From Planctomycetota bacterium (GTDB lineage: Bacteria > Planctomycetota > Brocadiia > Brocadiales > Brocadiaceae), in assembly GCA_016873165.1 (NCBI GenBank), contig VGXV01000001.1:187643-251642 (forward strand): 64,000 bases of DNA, given 5' to 3'. Below the pieces are notes generated by a model. It saw only the letters and a program-made list of their open reading frames with translations, did not search any database and was not told the origin of the DNA. The translations under genes and the position numbers were made by a program. Below are positions 52,065 through 60,380 of this stretch, piece by piece (the first letter of the stretch is position 1; each line of letters begins with the position of its first letter).

Positions 52065-52697
52065 ATGGCCAAAACAACGCCGGAAAGATGTTCACAATGC
52101 CGTTTAATAGCACAAGACTGCATTTGCCCCGAACTCACTCCCGTCTGGACTAAACACAAAATAACCCTTTTGACAAGCAGGAAAGAATCCCGAATTCCTT
52201 CCAATACCGGGAGGCTGATTCGCTTAATGCTGAAAAACACCTCCACTATTTTTATCGGGGAAGATGGCTGGGAAAAAGAAGTGGAAGCGGAAATTGCAAG
52301 AAATAACTACACACCGGTAATCCTTTTTCCAATGTTTTCTTCCATTGATGAACAAAACATCATGAAAGAAATAGGAAAACCATTGAACATTTTCGTTTTA
52401 GACACAAATTGGAAAAGCGCGCGAAGATGGCTTCACAAACCAATCCTCCTCAATGTAAGAAAAATCGGTCTGAAGGAAATTCCACCCTCTGAATATCGCC
52501 TGAGAAAAGAATCCTCTAAAAACAATCTATGTACATTTCAGGCAACGATTTCATTGTTAAATGAACTCGAAACCAAGGATTTCGCTTCAACATATTTACA
52601 AATGACAGAAAATTTCAGATTATGGGTAAAATCTATGGCAAAAGAAAGAGGCATGATATTGAAAGAAGATAACAGGCACACTATGGCTTCATTATGA
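52065..52697 (+). CDS. DTW-domain tRNA-uridine aminocarboxypropyltransferase (TapT/TuaA-like)
   Basis: 210 residues. DTW proteins add an acp group to uridine in tRNA (acp3U47 by TapT/YfiP) using SAM. Seen: zinc-ribbon N-terminus CSQCRLIAQDCICPE, the STGRL-like NTGRLIRL, and a variant DTW motif as FVLDTNWKSARRW, where the usual DGTW is DTNW. The C-terminal LCTFQATISLLNEL matches the family end. Starts 23 bases after lpxI, and its stop overlaps the next start by 4 bases. Whether the changed motif keeps the same substrate is unknown. Confidence 0.85.
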   Translation: MAKTTPERCSQCRLIAQDCICPELTPVWTKHKITLLTSRKESRIPSNTGRLIRLMLKNTSTIFIGEDGWEKEVEAEIARNNYTPVILFPMFSSIDEQNIMKEIGKPLNIFVLDTNWKSARRWLHKPILLNVRKIGLKEIPPSEYRLRKESSKNNLCTFQATISLLNELETKDFASTYLQMTENFRLWVKSMAKERGMILKEDNRHTMASL

Positions 52698-53575
52698 ACA
52701 CTACTCATGATTCAAACAAACACTTCTCATTTATACTCCAGATTACCGAAGATACCTTCGAACAGACGTTGCGTACATTTAAAGAAGCACAGGAAATAAA
52801 TCTGCAGGAGGTAACTTTCATAGACCCCTACGGCATGGTCAGCATCCTTGAGTTAGGAGAATTTATGAAAGCAAAGGGCATTCAAAAAACCCTATGCCTT
52901 CCCAAGTCAGAAGAAGTCCTTAAATATCTCGAAAGGATGGATTTTTTCAGATTTGCAGCTCAATATTTTACCTTAATTCCTCAACAACCGCACTTATCAG
53001 AAAAATATCTGCGAAGTTCTTACTCAGACGTCCTGCTTGAAATAACACCCATTGAAAAATCAGACGATATCCATTTTATAGTAGGAAAAGTGAAGAACCG
53101 TGCACATGCGATCCTTGCAAAACATCTCCGCTATGATGAGCGGGCAATAAACAGCTTTATTGTGGCGCTTTCTGAGGTATGTCAGAATATCCTTGAACAT
53201 AGCGAGACCAAAGGATTTGTCGGCATCCAGAAATATCATTTTCAGGGCATGAATAAAAATATCGTCAAAATTGCCGTTATGGATATTGGCATTGGCTTTA
53301 AAATGTCTCTTTCACAAAGATTCTCATTAAAAAATGACCTTGAGGCCATTGAAAAGGCGCTGCTTCATGGAGCATCACGCTATACAGAAAAAGGAAGGGG
53401 ACACGGTCTGGCCGCTGTACGGCGTTTCGTCAATCAATGGAAAGGCAAACTCTCCATCCGTTCAGGAACCGCAAAACTATCAATAATACCGGAATGGTCA
53501 CGGGGGAAAGAAAAAGAACTCAATCTCACCCAATTCCCTGGCACACAAGTAAACATCCTCCTGCCTGAAATGTAA
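52694..53575 (+). CDS. STAS-like plus HATPase (anti-sigma-type) protein
   Basis: 293 residues. The first ~110 form a STAS-like region (INLQEVTFIDPYGMVSILEL...). From about 150 a GHKL ATPase domain of the anti-sigma/RsbW type follows: N-box SEVCQNILEHSE, G1 MDIGIGFKMSL, G2 GRGHGLAAVRRF. No H-box, so it is not a histidine kinase. It may be a switch that binds a partner by ATP state. A separate STAS-like (DUF4325-type) protein with a winged-helix-like tail lies 5.1 kb away at 58.7 kb. Coupled by a 4-base overlap to the DTW gene. Confidence 0.8.
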   Translation: MNTTHDSNKHFSFILQITEDTFEQTLRTFKEAQEINLQEVTFIDPYGMVSILELGEFMKAKGIQKTLCLPKSEEVLKYLERMDFFRFAAQYFTLIPQQPHLSEKYLRSSYSDVLLEITPIEKSDDIHFIVGKVKNRAHAILAKHLRYDERAINSFIVALSEVCQNILEHSETKGFVGIQKYHFQGMNKNIVKIAVMDIGIGFKMSLSQRFSLKNDLEAIEKALLHGASRYTEKGRGHGLAAVRRFVNQWKGKLSIRSGTAKLSIIPEWSRGKEKELNLTQFPGTQVNILLPEM

Positions 53576-53623
53576 CCCTCTTTTTTATTTGTTAAATGAT
53601 TACATATGTAGTATATTGTAAAC

Positions 53624-54118
53624 ATGAAAATTGTCTTCGATTCTTCAACACTGATTTTGCTTTCAAAAATCGATCTTTTACGAGAGGTCGCAGATAATAC
53701 AACTATCATCATTCCTGAGAAGGTAAAATCAGAATGCCTTTCAAAAAAAAGTTTGGACGCCATATTAATTACTACTCTTATCAAAGAACAAAAAATTATA
53801 GTAAAGATGGCTGGGAATAACGAGGCAATTAAAAAAATTCAGCGTGATTTCAAGATAGAGGCCGGAGAAGCCGAAGCTCTCTGGTTAGCCAAAAGGCTTG
53901 ATTGCGCAATTGCTGTAGATGATGGCCCGACAATAAAAGCATGTAAGGTTATCGGCTTAAATTTTACCACCGCTATTCATTTTCTTTTAAATATTGCATT
54001 ATATAATAGATGGAATAAATCCATTGCTTTGGAAAAACTTGAAAAACTATCTGTTTATGGCAGATACAGTAAAAAAATAATTGAAGATGCTACTCAACGT
54101 CTGAAAGGAGGAAACTAA
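53624..54118 (+). CDS. PIN-domain ribonuclease toxin
   Basis: 164 residues. PIN active-site acids: Asp6 in VFDSSTLILLSK, Glu in AGEAEALWLAK and Asp in CAIAVDDGPTIK, the layout of the DUF3368-type PIN group. Toxins of this type cut RNA and are held by a small partner. The gene stops one base past the start of the UPF0175 gene (54118), so the toxin comes first in the pair. A TAGTATATTG sequence just upstream may be part of its promoter. Intact, unlike two other PIN loci in the window. Confidence 0.85.
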   Translation: MKIVFDSSTLILLSKIDLLREVADNTTIIIPEKVKSECLSKKSLDAILITTLIKEQKIIVKMAGNNEAIKKIQRDFKIEAGEAEALWLAKRLDCAIAVDDGPTIKACKVIGLNFTTAIHFLLNIALYNRWNKSIALEKLEKLSVYGRYSKKIIEDATQRLKGGN

Positions 54119-54408
54119 TGGGAGTAATAAGCCTGAGATTAAAAGATAAAGATATAGATAGGATCGAAGAACTCTCTCGACAGGAACATAAGGACAAATC
54201 AACAATCGCAAGAGAGCTTCTTGAATACGGATGGGAGTTTTTAATGGTCAGATATTATAAGGATGGTAAACTCTCGCTAGAAGGATTAGCCAAAAAACTT
54301 GATATTTCAATAAGTGAAGCCATCGATGTATTAGCTAAACTTGGAATACAAGCACCGATAGAGTACGAGGACTATCTGAAAGGTTTTGAGATGTTTAAAG
54401 ACAAATAG
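54118..54408 (+). CDS. UPF0175-family antitoxin
   Basis: 96 residues. N-terminal ribbon-helix-helix-like part (ISLRLKDKDIDRIEELSRQ), middle helix KSTIARELLEYGWEF, and C-terminal HTH-like GLAKKLDISISEAIDVLAKLG, the pattern of the UPF0175 family paired with PIN toxins. The GGAGG for it lies inside the toxin's end, and the ATG overlaps the toxin stop by one base. Confidence 0.88.
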   Translation: MGVISLRLKDKDIDRIEELSRQEHKDKSTIARELLEYGWEFLMVRYYKDGKLSLEGLAKKLDISISEAIDVLAKLGIQAPIEYEDYLKGFEMFKDK

Positions 54409-54840
54409 AAACAAATCAACAAACCCGACCATGCTCCTTCTTCCTTAAAATCAATCTCATACTGCTTAAAATTTAACAATCATTTTTAATTTTTATTTGA
54501 CAAAGAAACTTTGAGATTTATAATTCAATTGATTCTATTGAATACGCTTTTTAAGACAGTTTGTTACAAAACGCTAAAGTTGCAATAAACAAAGATAAAT
54601 TTGCCCCTCACCGCAACTCTCTGCGTTCTCTGCGCCCTCTGTGGTGAATTATAGTATTACCTTGTAAAAACTTCTTGTTTTTGTAAGTATTTACCATCCC
54701 CGCAAATTTAATCTGTGCAATCTGTGAAATCTGTGGTTTCTGTTTGTTGTTTGGCAGTCACAGTGGTTTTTGTTGCGGCATCGCCGCGCTATGTATCTGT
54801 AATATCTTTACAAATTGAATAACAATGGAGAACTTTTGTT
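54409..54840. other. Intergenic region with two period-9 short tandem repeats
   Basis: 432 bases without a gene. Within it: TCTCTGCGT, TCTCTGCGC, CCTCTGTGG (54618-54644) and, 66 bases on, AATCTGTGC, AATCTGTGA, AATCTGTGG (54710-54736). Both sets share a TCTGYG core and a 9-base period. Such cores turn up between genes of many unrelated bacteria. The remaining sequence is AT-rich and shows nothing else. Confidence 0.6.
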
Positions 54841-55074
54841 ATGAAAAACAATCACAAAAAAGAAGCATTAACAAAATATTTCCACGAATCCGTTGTGAAA
54901 TTTGAGAAGTATTATACCGACTCTGAACAGCACCACAAAATACTCACCGAGTTAGGTTTTGCTTGCATTGATGATGGCTGTGACGGCTTTTGTCCCGGCT
55001 GCGAACAAAAGTTTACATGTGATATCTACGATGAATTGAAGGATGAATGGGAAGGGATTTATCGTAATAATTAA
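54841..55074 (+). CDS. Small Cys-cluster protein of unknown function
   Basis: 77 residues, charged, with cysteines packed at positions 43-62 (CIDDGCDGFCPGCEQKFTC: C-x4-C-x3-C-x2-C-x5-C), likely a zinc or Fe-S site. No family recognised. ATG at 54841 follows a GGAGAACTTTTGTT leader. It stands alone before a type II restriction-modification pair, 110 bases away, on the same strand. It could be a controller of that system or an unrelated small protein. Confidence 0.6.
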   Translation: MKNNHKKEALTKYFHESVVKFEKYYTDSEQHHKILTELGFACIDDGCDGFCPGCEQKFTCDIYDELKDEWEGIYRNN

Positions 55075-55184
55075 AGCAAAAGCATATTTTTTAAAATAAA
55101 TGGTAAAATATGATGAACGTGAAAAGAAAAATCATACAAGTTGGGGCGTCCGTATTGACGTAATGTTACGCTTTAGGAGGTTTT

Positions 55185-56537
55185 ATGGCAATAGTGCAAA
55201 AGACTTTTCTACAATTTAATGGAAACGAACTGGGCACAACAATGTCAACAGGTCGGAAAGATTACGGAACTTTTAAGGACAGTATGCGAGCACCCATTCA
55301 TCGCTGGTTTCAATATCCCGCTGGTTATTCTTATAGATTCATAGAAGAAAAAATAAAAGAGTACCAATTAAATAATAATCATTGGATTTTTGACCCGTTT
55401 GTTGGAAGTGGTACTACCTCCGTTGTCGCCAAAGGAATGGGTGTAAATTCCATAGGAATCGAAGCACACCCTTTTGTCCACGAAATCGCCCAATCCAAGA
55501 CTTATTGGGAGTACGACTTAGACCGTTTACAAGATGTAATCTCTAAGACTATAATGTCCGTAGAACGGCACATATCAAATGGTTATTTGCAAAGAATAGA
55601 CTTTAACAGCATTCCTCAATTAGTCAAAAAATGTTATTCCCCATTAAATTTAAAGAAACTGCTTGTTATTAAGGAGACAATATTTGAGACAAAAGAGCAA
55701 ACGGAGTATAAAAATTTTCTGAAGCTTGTTTTAACTAATGTCTTAAGAACTGCATCTAAGGCCGGAACTGGATGGCCTTACATCGCGCCAACCAAATATC
55801 ATGAAAAAACAGTCGAACTGGATGGAGTCGAAGAATTTAAAAGACAGGTGCATCTTTTCCACAATGACTTACTTTATATAAGGAGCAAGTCTTACAAAAA
55901 AAATATCAAATGCAAAATACTCCTTGATGACGCACGGGAATATCATCCTGAAATTTCCGGGGAAAGTGTGGATCTCGCTATTACGTCACCTCCATATCTG
56001 AACAATTATGATTATGCCGACAGAACCCGCCTTGAGACGTATTTTTGGGGCAAATACGCAACATGGGGAGAAATTACCAGGGAAGTTAGAGACAAACTCA
56101 TGACAGCTGCAACAACTCAAATAAGAAGGTCGGCATTTAATGGCTCACCCCTCGATACTGCTCTATTAGAAACTTCTCCTCACGTCTTTCATGAACTGGA
56201 TAATAAAATTAAGACGTTAGCGACTGTTCGTATGGAGAAAGGTGGAAGGAAAAGTTATGACCTTATGGTAGCAGGTTATTTTAATGATATGTATAAGGCT
56301 ATGAAAGAAGTGTATCGGGTTCTTAAGCCCGGATGTGATTTTGTGCTGGTTCTTGGCGATTCCGCCCCTTATGGAGTATATATACCAACTGAAGAATATC
56401 TTGGCGAAATTGGAAAGGGAATAGGATTTAAGGATTATTCTGTCGAAGTATTGCGTTCCAGAGGCGGAAAGTGGGCGAATAACAGCCAGCGTCATTCGGT
56501 GCCATTAAAGGAAGGGATTCTTACTCTTAAAAAATAG
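55185..56537 (+). CDS. Type II DNA methyltransferase (amino-group, TSPPY-type)
   Basis: 450 residues. The SAM site DPFVGSGTT is near residue 70, and the catalytic motif ITSPPYLNNYDY near residue 267. The order (SAM motif before catalytic motif) and the SPPY form suggest an N4-cytosine or N6-adenine enzyme outside the usual beta class. The TAGGAGG at 55175 before the ATG is excellent. The restriction gene follows 10 bases later. Target sequence unknown. Confidence 0.9.
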   Translation: MAIVQKTFLQFNGNELGTTMSTGRKDYGTFKDSMRAPIHRWFQYPAGYSYRFIEEKIKEYQLNNNHWIFDPFVGSGTTSVVAKGMGVNSIGIEAHPFVHEIAQSKTYWEYDLDRLQDVISKTIMSVERHISNGYLQRIDFNSIPQLVKKCYSPLNLKKLLVIKETIFETKEQTEYKNFLKLVLTNVLRTASKAGTGWPYIAPTKYHEKTVELDGVEEFKRQVHLFHNDLLYIRSKSYKKNIKCKILLDDAREYHPEISGESVDLAITSPPYLNNYDYADRTRLETYFWGKYATWGEITREVRDKLMTAATTQIRRSAFNGSPLDTALLETSPHVFHELDNKIKTLATVRMEKGGRKSYDLMVAGYFNDMYKAMKEVYRVLKPGCDFVLVLGDSAPYGVYIPTEEYLGEIGKGIGFKDYSVEVLRSRGGKWANNSQRHSVPLKEGILTLKK

Positions 56538-56547
56538 AGGGGAAAAT

Positions 56548-57330
56548 ATGTCAAAAAAAATAGCATCTCCCGGAAGCGCACTGGGAGAAGCAATAGGCAA
56601 GCTCATTGAGATTGAAATATCAAATACTGTTAAAGAAGTAGCTGGAAAATACGGTTTATACACAGATACCGGAGGATCAAGACCCGATAAAAGGAGCGGA
56701 ATTAAACTCTCTATGATTAACAGTTCAGGAAATGAGTATCAACTCGATACTGTGGTTGAGAATAGAGAAGGAAAACCGTTAATTACCGTTGAGTCAAAAT
56801 ATCTAAGGTATAAAAAACACAATAGAGACAAGGCAAGCTGGACATGCACTGCTTTATATAGTTTGAGAAAAACGTATCCATCCATAAGGAAATCAATAGC
56901 TGTTTTATGTGGAAACTGGAGTAAGCCATCAAAGGCTTTACTTAAAACCTTTGGTGTGGAAGTCCATGAAGTCCCGTTTGCAAGGATTGTAGAAGTTTTG
57001 AAGGAATATCAAATTGCCTTTGATTGGGATGAAAAGGATAGGGAGGCAGCTAAGCGTGCATGGAAGACGTATAGTGCATTAGATTATGACGCAACCCGAA
57101 AAATCTCAAAAGAACTTACAAAGGATATTGTTCCCGCAATTAAAGAATCCGTTGAACACACCATAACAGCAGACCCAAGCAAACCAAAAGAGATTTCGGA
57201 TGTCGAAGTTTTAATAAAGACTACCCATGACGAATATTTCACTACTACATTTCCCGCTGTCCACCAAGCGATAAAATATCTCTTAGAACTTCAGACAGAT
57301 AAAAGTGATGTGAGGGATGTGTTGAAGTAA
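56548..57330 (+). CDS. Type II restriction endonuclease, PD-(D/E)xK-like
   Basis: 260 residues, no close family named. A candidate active site is Asp in NEYQLDTVVENREG followed by ITVESKYLRYKK (E-S-K), the D...ExK order of PD-(D/E)xK nucleases. It starts 10 bases after the methyltransferase stop, so it is almost certainly the partner nuclease. A GAGGGGAAAAT site lies upstream of the ATG. Recognition sequence unknown. Confidence 0.78.
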   Translation: MSKKIASPGSALGEAIGKLIEIEISNTVKEVAGKYGLYTDTGGSRPDKRSGIKLSMINSSGNEYQLDTVVENREGKPLITVESKYLRYKKHNRDKASWTCTALYSLRKTYPSIRKSIAVLCGNWSKPSKALLKTFGVEVHEVPFARIVEVLKEYQIAFDWDEKDREAAKRAWKTYSALDYDATRKISKELTKDIVPAIKESVEHTITADPSKPKEISDVEVLIKTTHDEYFTTTFPAVHQAIKYLLELQTDKSDVRDVLK

Positions 57331-57412
57331 AGTTTTTTGTGTTTACGCAAAGAATCAATGCATGGATTGAAAATGCCGAATAATATTGTGCATTTGAAGG
57401 GATAGATGGTAA

Positions 57413-57913
57413 ATGGGATATAATCCTGAAACTGTAAAGACGGTACTGAATGTAATCCAGAAGGAATTTGAATCTGAAGAAAATAGAAACAAGCATATAG
57501 TTTCAAAAGTTCAAATAATGTTAACAGTTGCGGGTATTTTGTTAACCGCAATAATTTTTCTCTTAAAAACAGTGTTTGAACAAGATTGGTATAAATGTTT
57601 AAATGCGTCACTTCTATTATTAGCAATGTTTGTAATTATAGTAGCAATACTCCTTTTCTTGAATGTTATTAGAGTAAAGACTTTTCAAAGAATTGGTTAT
57701 GAAAAGCTTGTATTTAACACAGAGTTAGAAAAAGAACCTACAGAAGTAGAAAGCAGATTGATTTCTACTTATGAAGAAGCCCTAAAAATGAATATTCGAG
57801 TTGTTGACGAATTGGTGGATACATTTAAAAAAGGTACCTTTTTAATTGGAGTTTCAGTTTATATGCTATCTGTTGTTTTATTTGTCATTTTAATTATACA
57901 TTTGAAAAATTAA
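57413..57913 (+). CDS. Three-TM small membrane protein next to the R-M system
   Basis: 166 residues: cytosolic N-terminal helix (about 1-30), two close membrane helices (VQIMLTVAGILLTAIIFLL, ASLLLLAMFVIIVAILLFL), a long cytosolic helical hairpin (about 85-135), and a third helix at the C-terminus (GVSVYMLSVVLFVILII). The topology resembles small defence-associated membrane effectors (SLATT-like), but no motif proves it. It follows the restriction gene by 82 bases on the same strand. Confidence 0.6.
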   Translation: MGYNPETVKTVLNVIQKEFESEENRNKHIVSKVQIMLTVAGILLTAIIFLLKTVFEQDWYKCLNASLLLLAMFVIIVAILLFLNVIRVKTFQRIGYEKLVFNTELEKEPTEVESRLISTYEEALKMNIRVVDELVDTFKKGTFLIGVSVYMLSVVLFVILIIHLKN

Positions 57914-57926
57914 TAGGAGGTAGTGT

Positions 57927-58070
57927 ATGAGTAAAAAAGGAAATATTAGAGAAAAACCATCAGGAGAAAATAGTTCACAGCAAAATTCAAGTCAAAGTAG
58001 CCAGGACAAGCCTCAAAGCTATGGTACTGTTCCAGTTCAAAAGGGACTTGACACACATAAAAAAAGATAA
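57927..58070 (+). CDS. Small Ser/Gln-rich peptide, unknown
   Basis: 47 residues (MSKKGNIREKPSGENSSQQN start), low complexity, rich in Ser and Gln, positively charged at both ends. AATAGGAGG lies seven bases before the ATG, a good ribosome binding site, and the start is 13 bases past the membrane protein gene. Too short for family recognition. Ends inside a second open frame (58021-58311). It may be the third member of the R-M operon. Confidence 0.45.
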   Translation: MSKKGNIREKPSGENSSQQNSSQSSQDKPQSYGTVPVQKGLDTHKKR

Positions 58071-58311
58071 ACTTACAAAAACTAATTATGGATTCCTTTC
58101 TGTACAACCGGTAATTATAACTATGCTTACAAGAAATGAGGTCTCCGGCCATCTTGAAGAAGCAGGTAGGCATAGTATTGTCGTAGTTTGCAAAGAAGAA
58201 TTAACTGAACTCCTCACTCGTGCGCCTTTTCCTCCTGACCCAGAAGGATTATTTAAAGAAGCTATACAGTTCATACCTGAAAATGAACACTCTGGCAATT
58301 ATTATCATTAG
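58021..58311 (+). CDS. Doubtful open frame, possibly a gene remnant
   Basis: 96 codons overlapping the 3' end of the 47-codon frame in another frame. The part from Met 35 (58123) reads well as protein (RNEVSGHLEEAGRHSIVVVC), so this may be the tail of a decayed gene or a genuine short gene starting at 58123. No ribosome binding site is evident and no family was recognised. Confidence 0.3.
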   Translation: MVLFQFKRDLTHIKKDKLTKTNYGFLSVQPVIITMLTRNEVSGHLEEAGRHSIVVVCKEELTELLTRAPFPPDPEGLFKEAIQFIPENEHSGNYYH

Positions 58312-58466
58312 TAAAAACTTAATGAATTTTTTGTAAGTGCAAAAATGCAACCATACCAACACTCATAAACAACAATTCAATCGACATAAAAATAAATATT
58401 TCTTCTTACGAGAAATTGGGAATGGACTGAAGACAGATATGAAAAGGTTTTGAAAGAAATGTAACA

Positions 58467-58691
58467 ATGGGAATTGATGAAAGAAATATAGAAGTTATTG
58501 ATGACGTTATGGCAAGGGTATTGAGGGAAAAAACTCCCCAACAAAGACTTGCTATAGCCTTCGGTCTGTGGACGTCAGCAAAAAAACAGATTACGAACTA
58601 TTTGCGGTCTGAACACCCGGATTGGGATGACAGGATGGTTCAAAGAGAGGTGGCGAAAAGATTGTCTCATGGAGCTACCGAAATTAAATAA
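58467..58691 (+). CDS. Small conserved-looking protein of unknown function
   Basis: 74 residues, helical. The pattern KTPQQRLAIAFGLWTSAKKQI followed by LRSEHPDWDDRMVQREVAKRLSHGA resembles small proteins often found in planctomycetes and near PIN or nucleotidyltransferase genes (memory, unverified). The next gene, a STAS-like protein, starts 9 bases later, so the two are probably one operon. Function unknown. Confidence 0.65.
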   Translation: MGIDERNIEVIDDVMARVLREKTPQQRLAIAFGLWTSAKKQITNYLRSEHPDWDDRMVQREVAKRLSHGATEIK

Positions 58692-58700
58692 GGTGTACAA

Positions 58701-59261
58701 ATGACCGTATACAATTTATACAAACTCCTCAAAGAAGAACTGAAAAACGGCTCAAACGACCTCGTTACACGGGTCTCTGGGCAGATAATCAGGGAACGGA
58801 TTGAGAGGGACATCACACAAGAACATGACGGCTCAGTCGTTGCCCTTGATTTCTCAAAAATAGGGATTATTGACTATTCATGCGCTGACGAGATTGTGGC
58901 AAAACTCCTCTCTCGTCTTCTCGGCGATGAATATGGCAACAAATATATTACCTTGGTCGGGCTCAATGAAAATCAGAAGGAAAATATAGAGGTCGCCCTT
59001 GAGAGAAAAAACCTCGCGATCATGGCGGAAACGAGAGACGGGAATAAAATTCTTCTTGGGAGTCTGAACAACTACCTCAAAGAAACATTACACCTCATTC
59101 TCAAAAAAGGAAAAATATCCGCAAAAGACCTCTCAGAGATCATGAAACTCGAGGCAAATACCAGCGGCACAAGGTTGTTAAACCTCTACAAAAAACGGCT
59201 CGTAAAAAGAGGAGATGAAATGGTACATGGCGGAAAAGTGTGGATGTATGAAAAAATATAA
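58701..59261 (+). CDS. STAS-like (DUF4325-type) protein with a winged-helix-like C-terminus
   Basis: 186 residues. Residues about 1-105 form a STAS-like domain (VALDFSKIGIIDYSCADEIV is the conserved strand-helix, where Ser is the candidate phospho-site). Residues about 125-186 (LILKKGKISAKDLSEIMKL...) look like a winged helix. The DUF4325 group is paired with HATPase proteins; the window has such a protein at 52.7 kb. Inference: the two form a split sigma- or stress-type switch. A single operon with the gene upstream. Confidence 0.75.
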   Translation: MTVYNLYKLLKEELKNGSNDLVTRVSGQIIRERIERDITQEHDGSVVALDFSKIGIIDYSCADEIVAKLLSRLLGDEYGNKYITLVGLNENQKENIEVALERKNLAIMAETRDGNKILLGSLNNYLKETLHLILKKGKISAKDLSEIMKLEANTSGTRLLNLYKKRLVKRGDEMVHGGKVWMYEKI

Positions 59262-59606
59262 CCTTTTAAAATACAAGTAATATACATAACGACATCAGTA
59301 TACAAATGTCTGTCATTCCAGACTTGAGCATGAATCCATTGTTTTTCCGGACTCCAGCCGGAGTTTATCCCTGCGAATGCAGGGGGCAGGAATGACAATT
59401 TTGAAATTTCTTACCATTAAATTACTCTAATGAGGCTATGACTTCAAAAACTCCTCTGCTACATTCTGAAACCAATTCCCTCTTTCACAATAATTCTGTG
59501 GTGACCAACTATCTTCCTTAGAATATCACTTGACAAAAATAACAACATTCATTAAAAGTAACATAATATTACATTTATAATTTCTCTATGAAAAAATCTC
59601 TTAATC
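59262..59606. other. Intergenic region with a REP-like palindromic element
   Basis: 345 bases between the STAS-like gene and the DUF104 gene. The element at 59311-59397 (separate entry) takes up a quarter of it. The rest is AT-rich. A TTGACA at 59531 is the only promoter-like piece seen upstream of the DUF104 gene. Confidence 0.45.
59311..59397. repeat. REP-like element with TGTCATTCC terminal inverted repeats
   Basis: 87 bases bounded by TGTCATTCC (59311-59319) and GGAATGACA (59389-59397). Inside are two stems: ACTCC-AGCC-GGAGT and CCCTGC-GAAT-GCAGGG. This build matches the well-known dispersed GTCATTCC...GGAATGAC repeat class in many bacterial genomes. Its copy number here cannot be counted from one window. 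Confidence 0.7.
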
Positions 59607-59849
59607 ATGTCAAAAACAATAGATGCTATTTACGAAAACGGTGTTTTTAAACCCCTTCAAGACATTGAAGTAAAAGAGCATGAAAAGGTAACGATAAAAA
59701 TTATTTCTCTTGATGAATGGCAGAAACGTTTTCGTTGCATTATCGAAAAAATACATGAAAAATCTGCACACTATACCCATAATGAAATTGAATCTGACAT
59801 TATCCACTCCATAAAAGAATTAAGACAAAAGAAAAGTGCCCCCCGTTAA
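59607..59849 (+). CDS. DUF104-family (AF2212-like) antitoxin
   Basis: 80 residues. The opening TIDAIYENGVFKPLQDIEVKEHEKVTIKI is the DUF104 signature; the helical tail follows. Such proteins pair with PIN toxins. The next gene, a PIN-like one, begins with GTG at 59836, overlapping by 14 bases. Start ATG 59607. Confidence 0.88.
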   Translation: MSKTIDAIYENGVFKPLQDIEVKEHEKVTIKIISLDEWQKRFRCIIEKIHEKSAHYTHNEIESDIIHSIKELRQKKSAPR

Positions 59850-60281
59850 GGTTGTTATTGACACCAATATCTGGGTTTCCTCCCTCTTAAACCCTCCGGT
59901 TTCCCTGCCAGATTAAGAAAGTTATTTGAAGAAGGCACACTCCACGTTATTATTTCAGAACCAATACTGGAAGAAATTGCAGAAGTATTTACCCGCCCAC
60001 ATATAAAAAATAAATACGGAATTTCAGAAACCGATGTTAAGGAACTATTGACACTGATAGAAGAACGTGCAGAATATGTATTGCTTTCAGGAAATATTAC
60101 TATCTGTCGTGACAGTGACGATAATTTCATCATCGAAACAGCAATTAAGGGTCAAGCAACGTTTCTTATTACCAGAGACGATGATATAAAGTTCTGCAAA
60201 GAGATTTCCTCCTTCTTATTACCATACCGGATACGCATTATTTCAATAGCAAAATTCATGGACTTCATGGATAATGTATAA
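59836..60281 (+). pseudogene. PIN-domain toxin interrupted by a one-base deletion
   Basis: From GTG 59836 the frame gives VVIDTNIWVSSLLN with the first active-site Asp, then hits TAA at 59914. One added C in the CCC run at 59892-59894 carries the frame on through PSGFPARLRKLFEEG, EPILEEIAEVF, ICRDSDDNFIIETA and LITRDDD to 60281, giving about 148 residues with all PIN acids present. The DUF104 antitoxin upstream is intact. It may be a sequencing error, a real lesion or a slippage site. Confidence 0.85.
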
Positions 60282-60380
60282 ATATCCTGTGGGAAATAGC
60301 AACTATATGCGTAACAAATTCGATAATTACCGTAATCCTCAAAAACAATCCACATCTTTTCTGAATAATTAAAAGAACAG

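Noticed and set aside
54616-54736. Possible CRISPR array from the short repeats
   Set aside because: Units are 9 bases, without spacers of even length, and no cas genes are near.
58350-58465. Short tail reading NWEWTEDRYEKVLKEM before the gene at 58467
   Set aside because: Looks like the end of a lost gene, but only about 20 codons are open, with no start.
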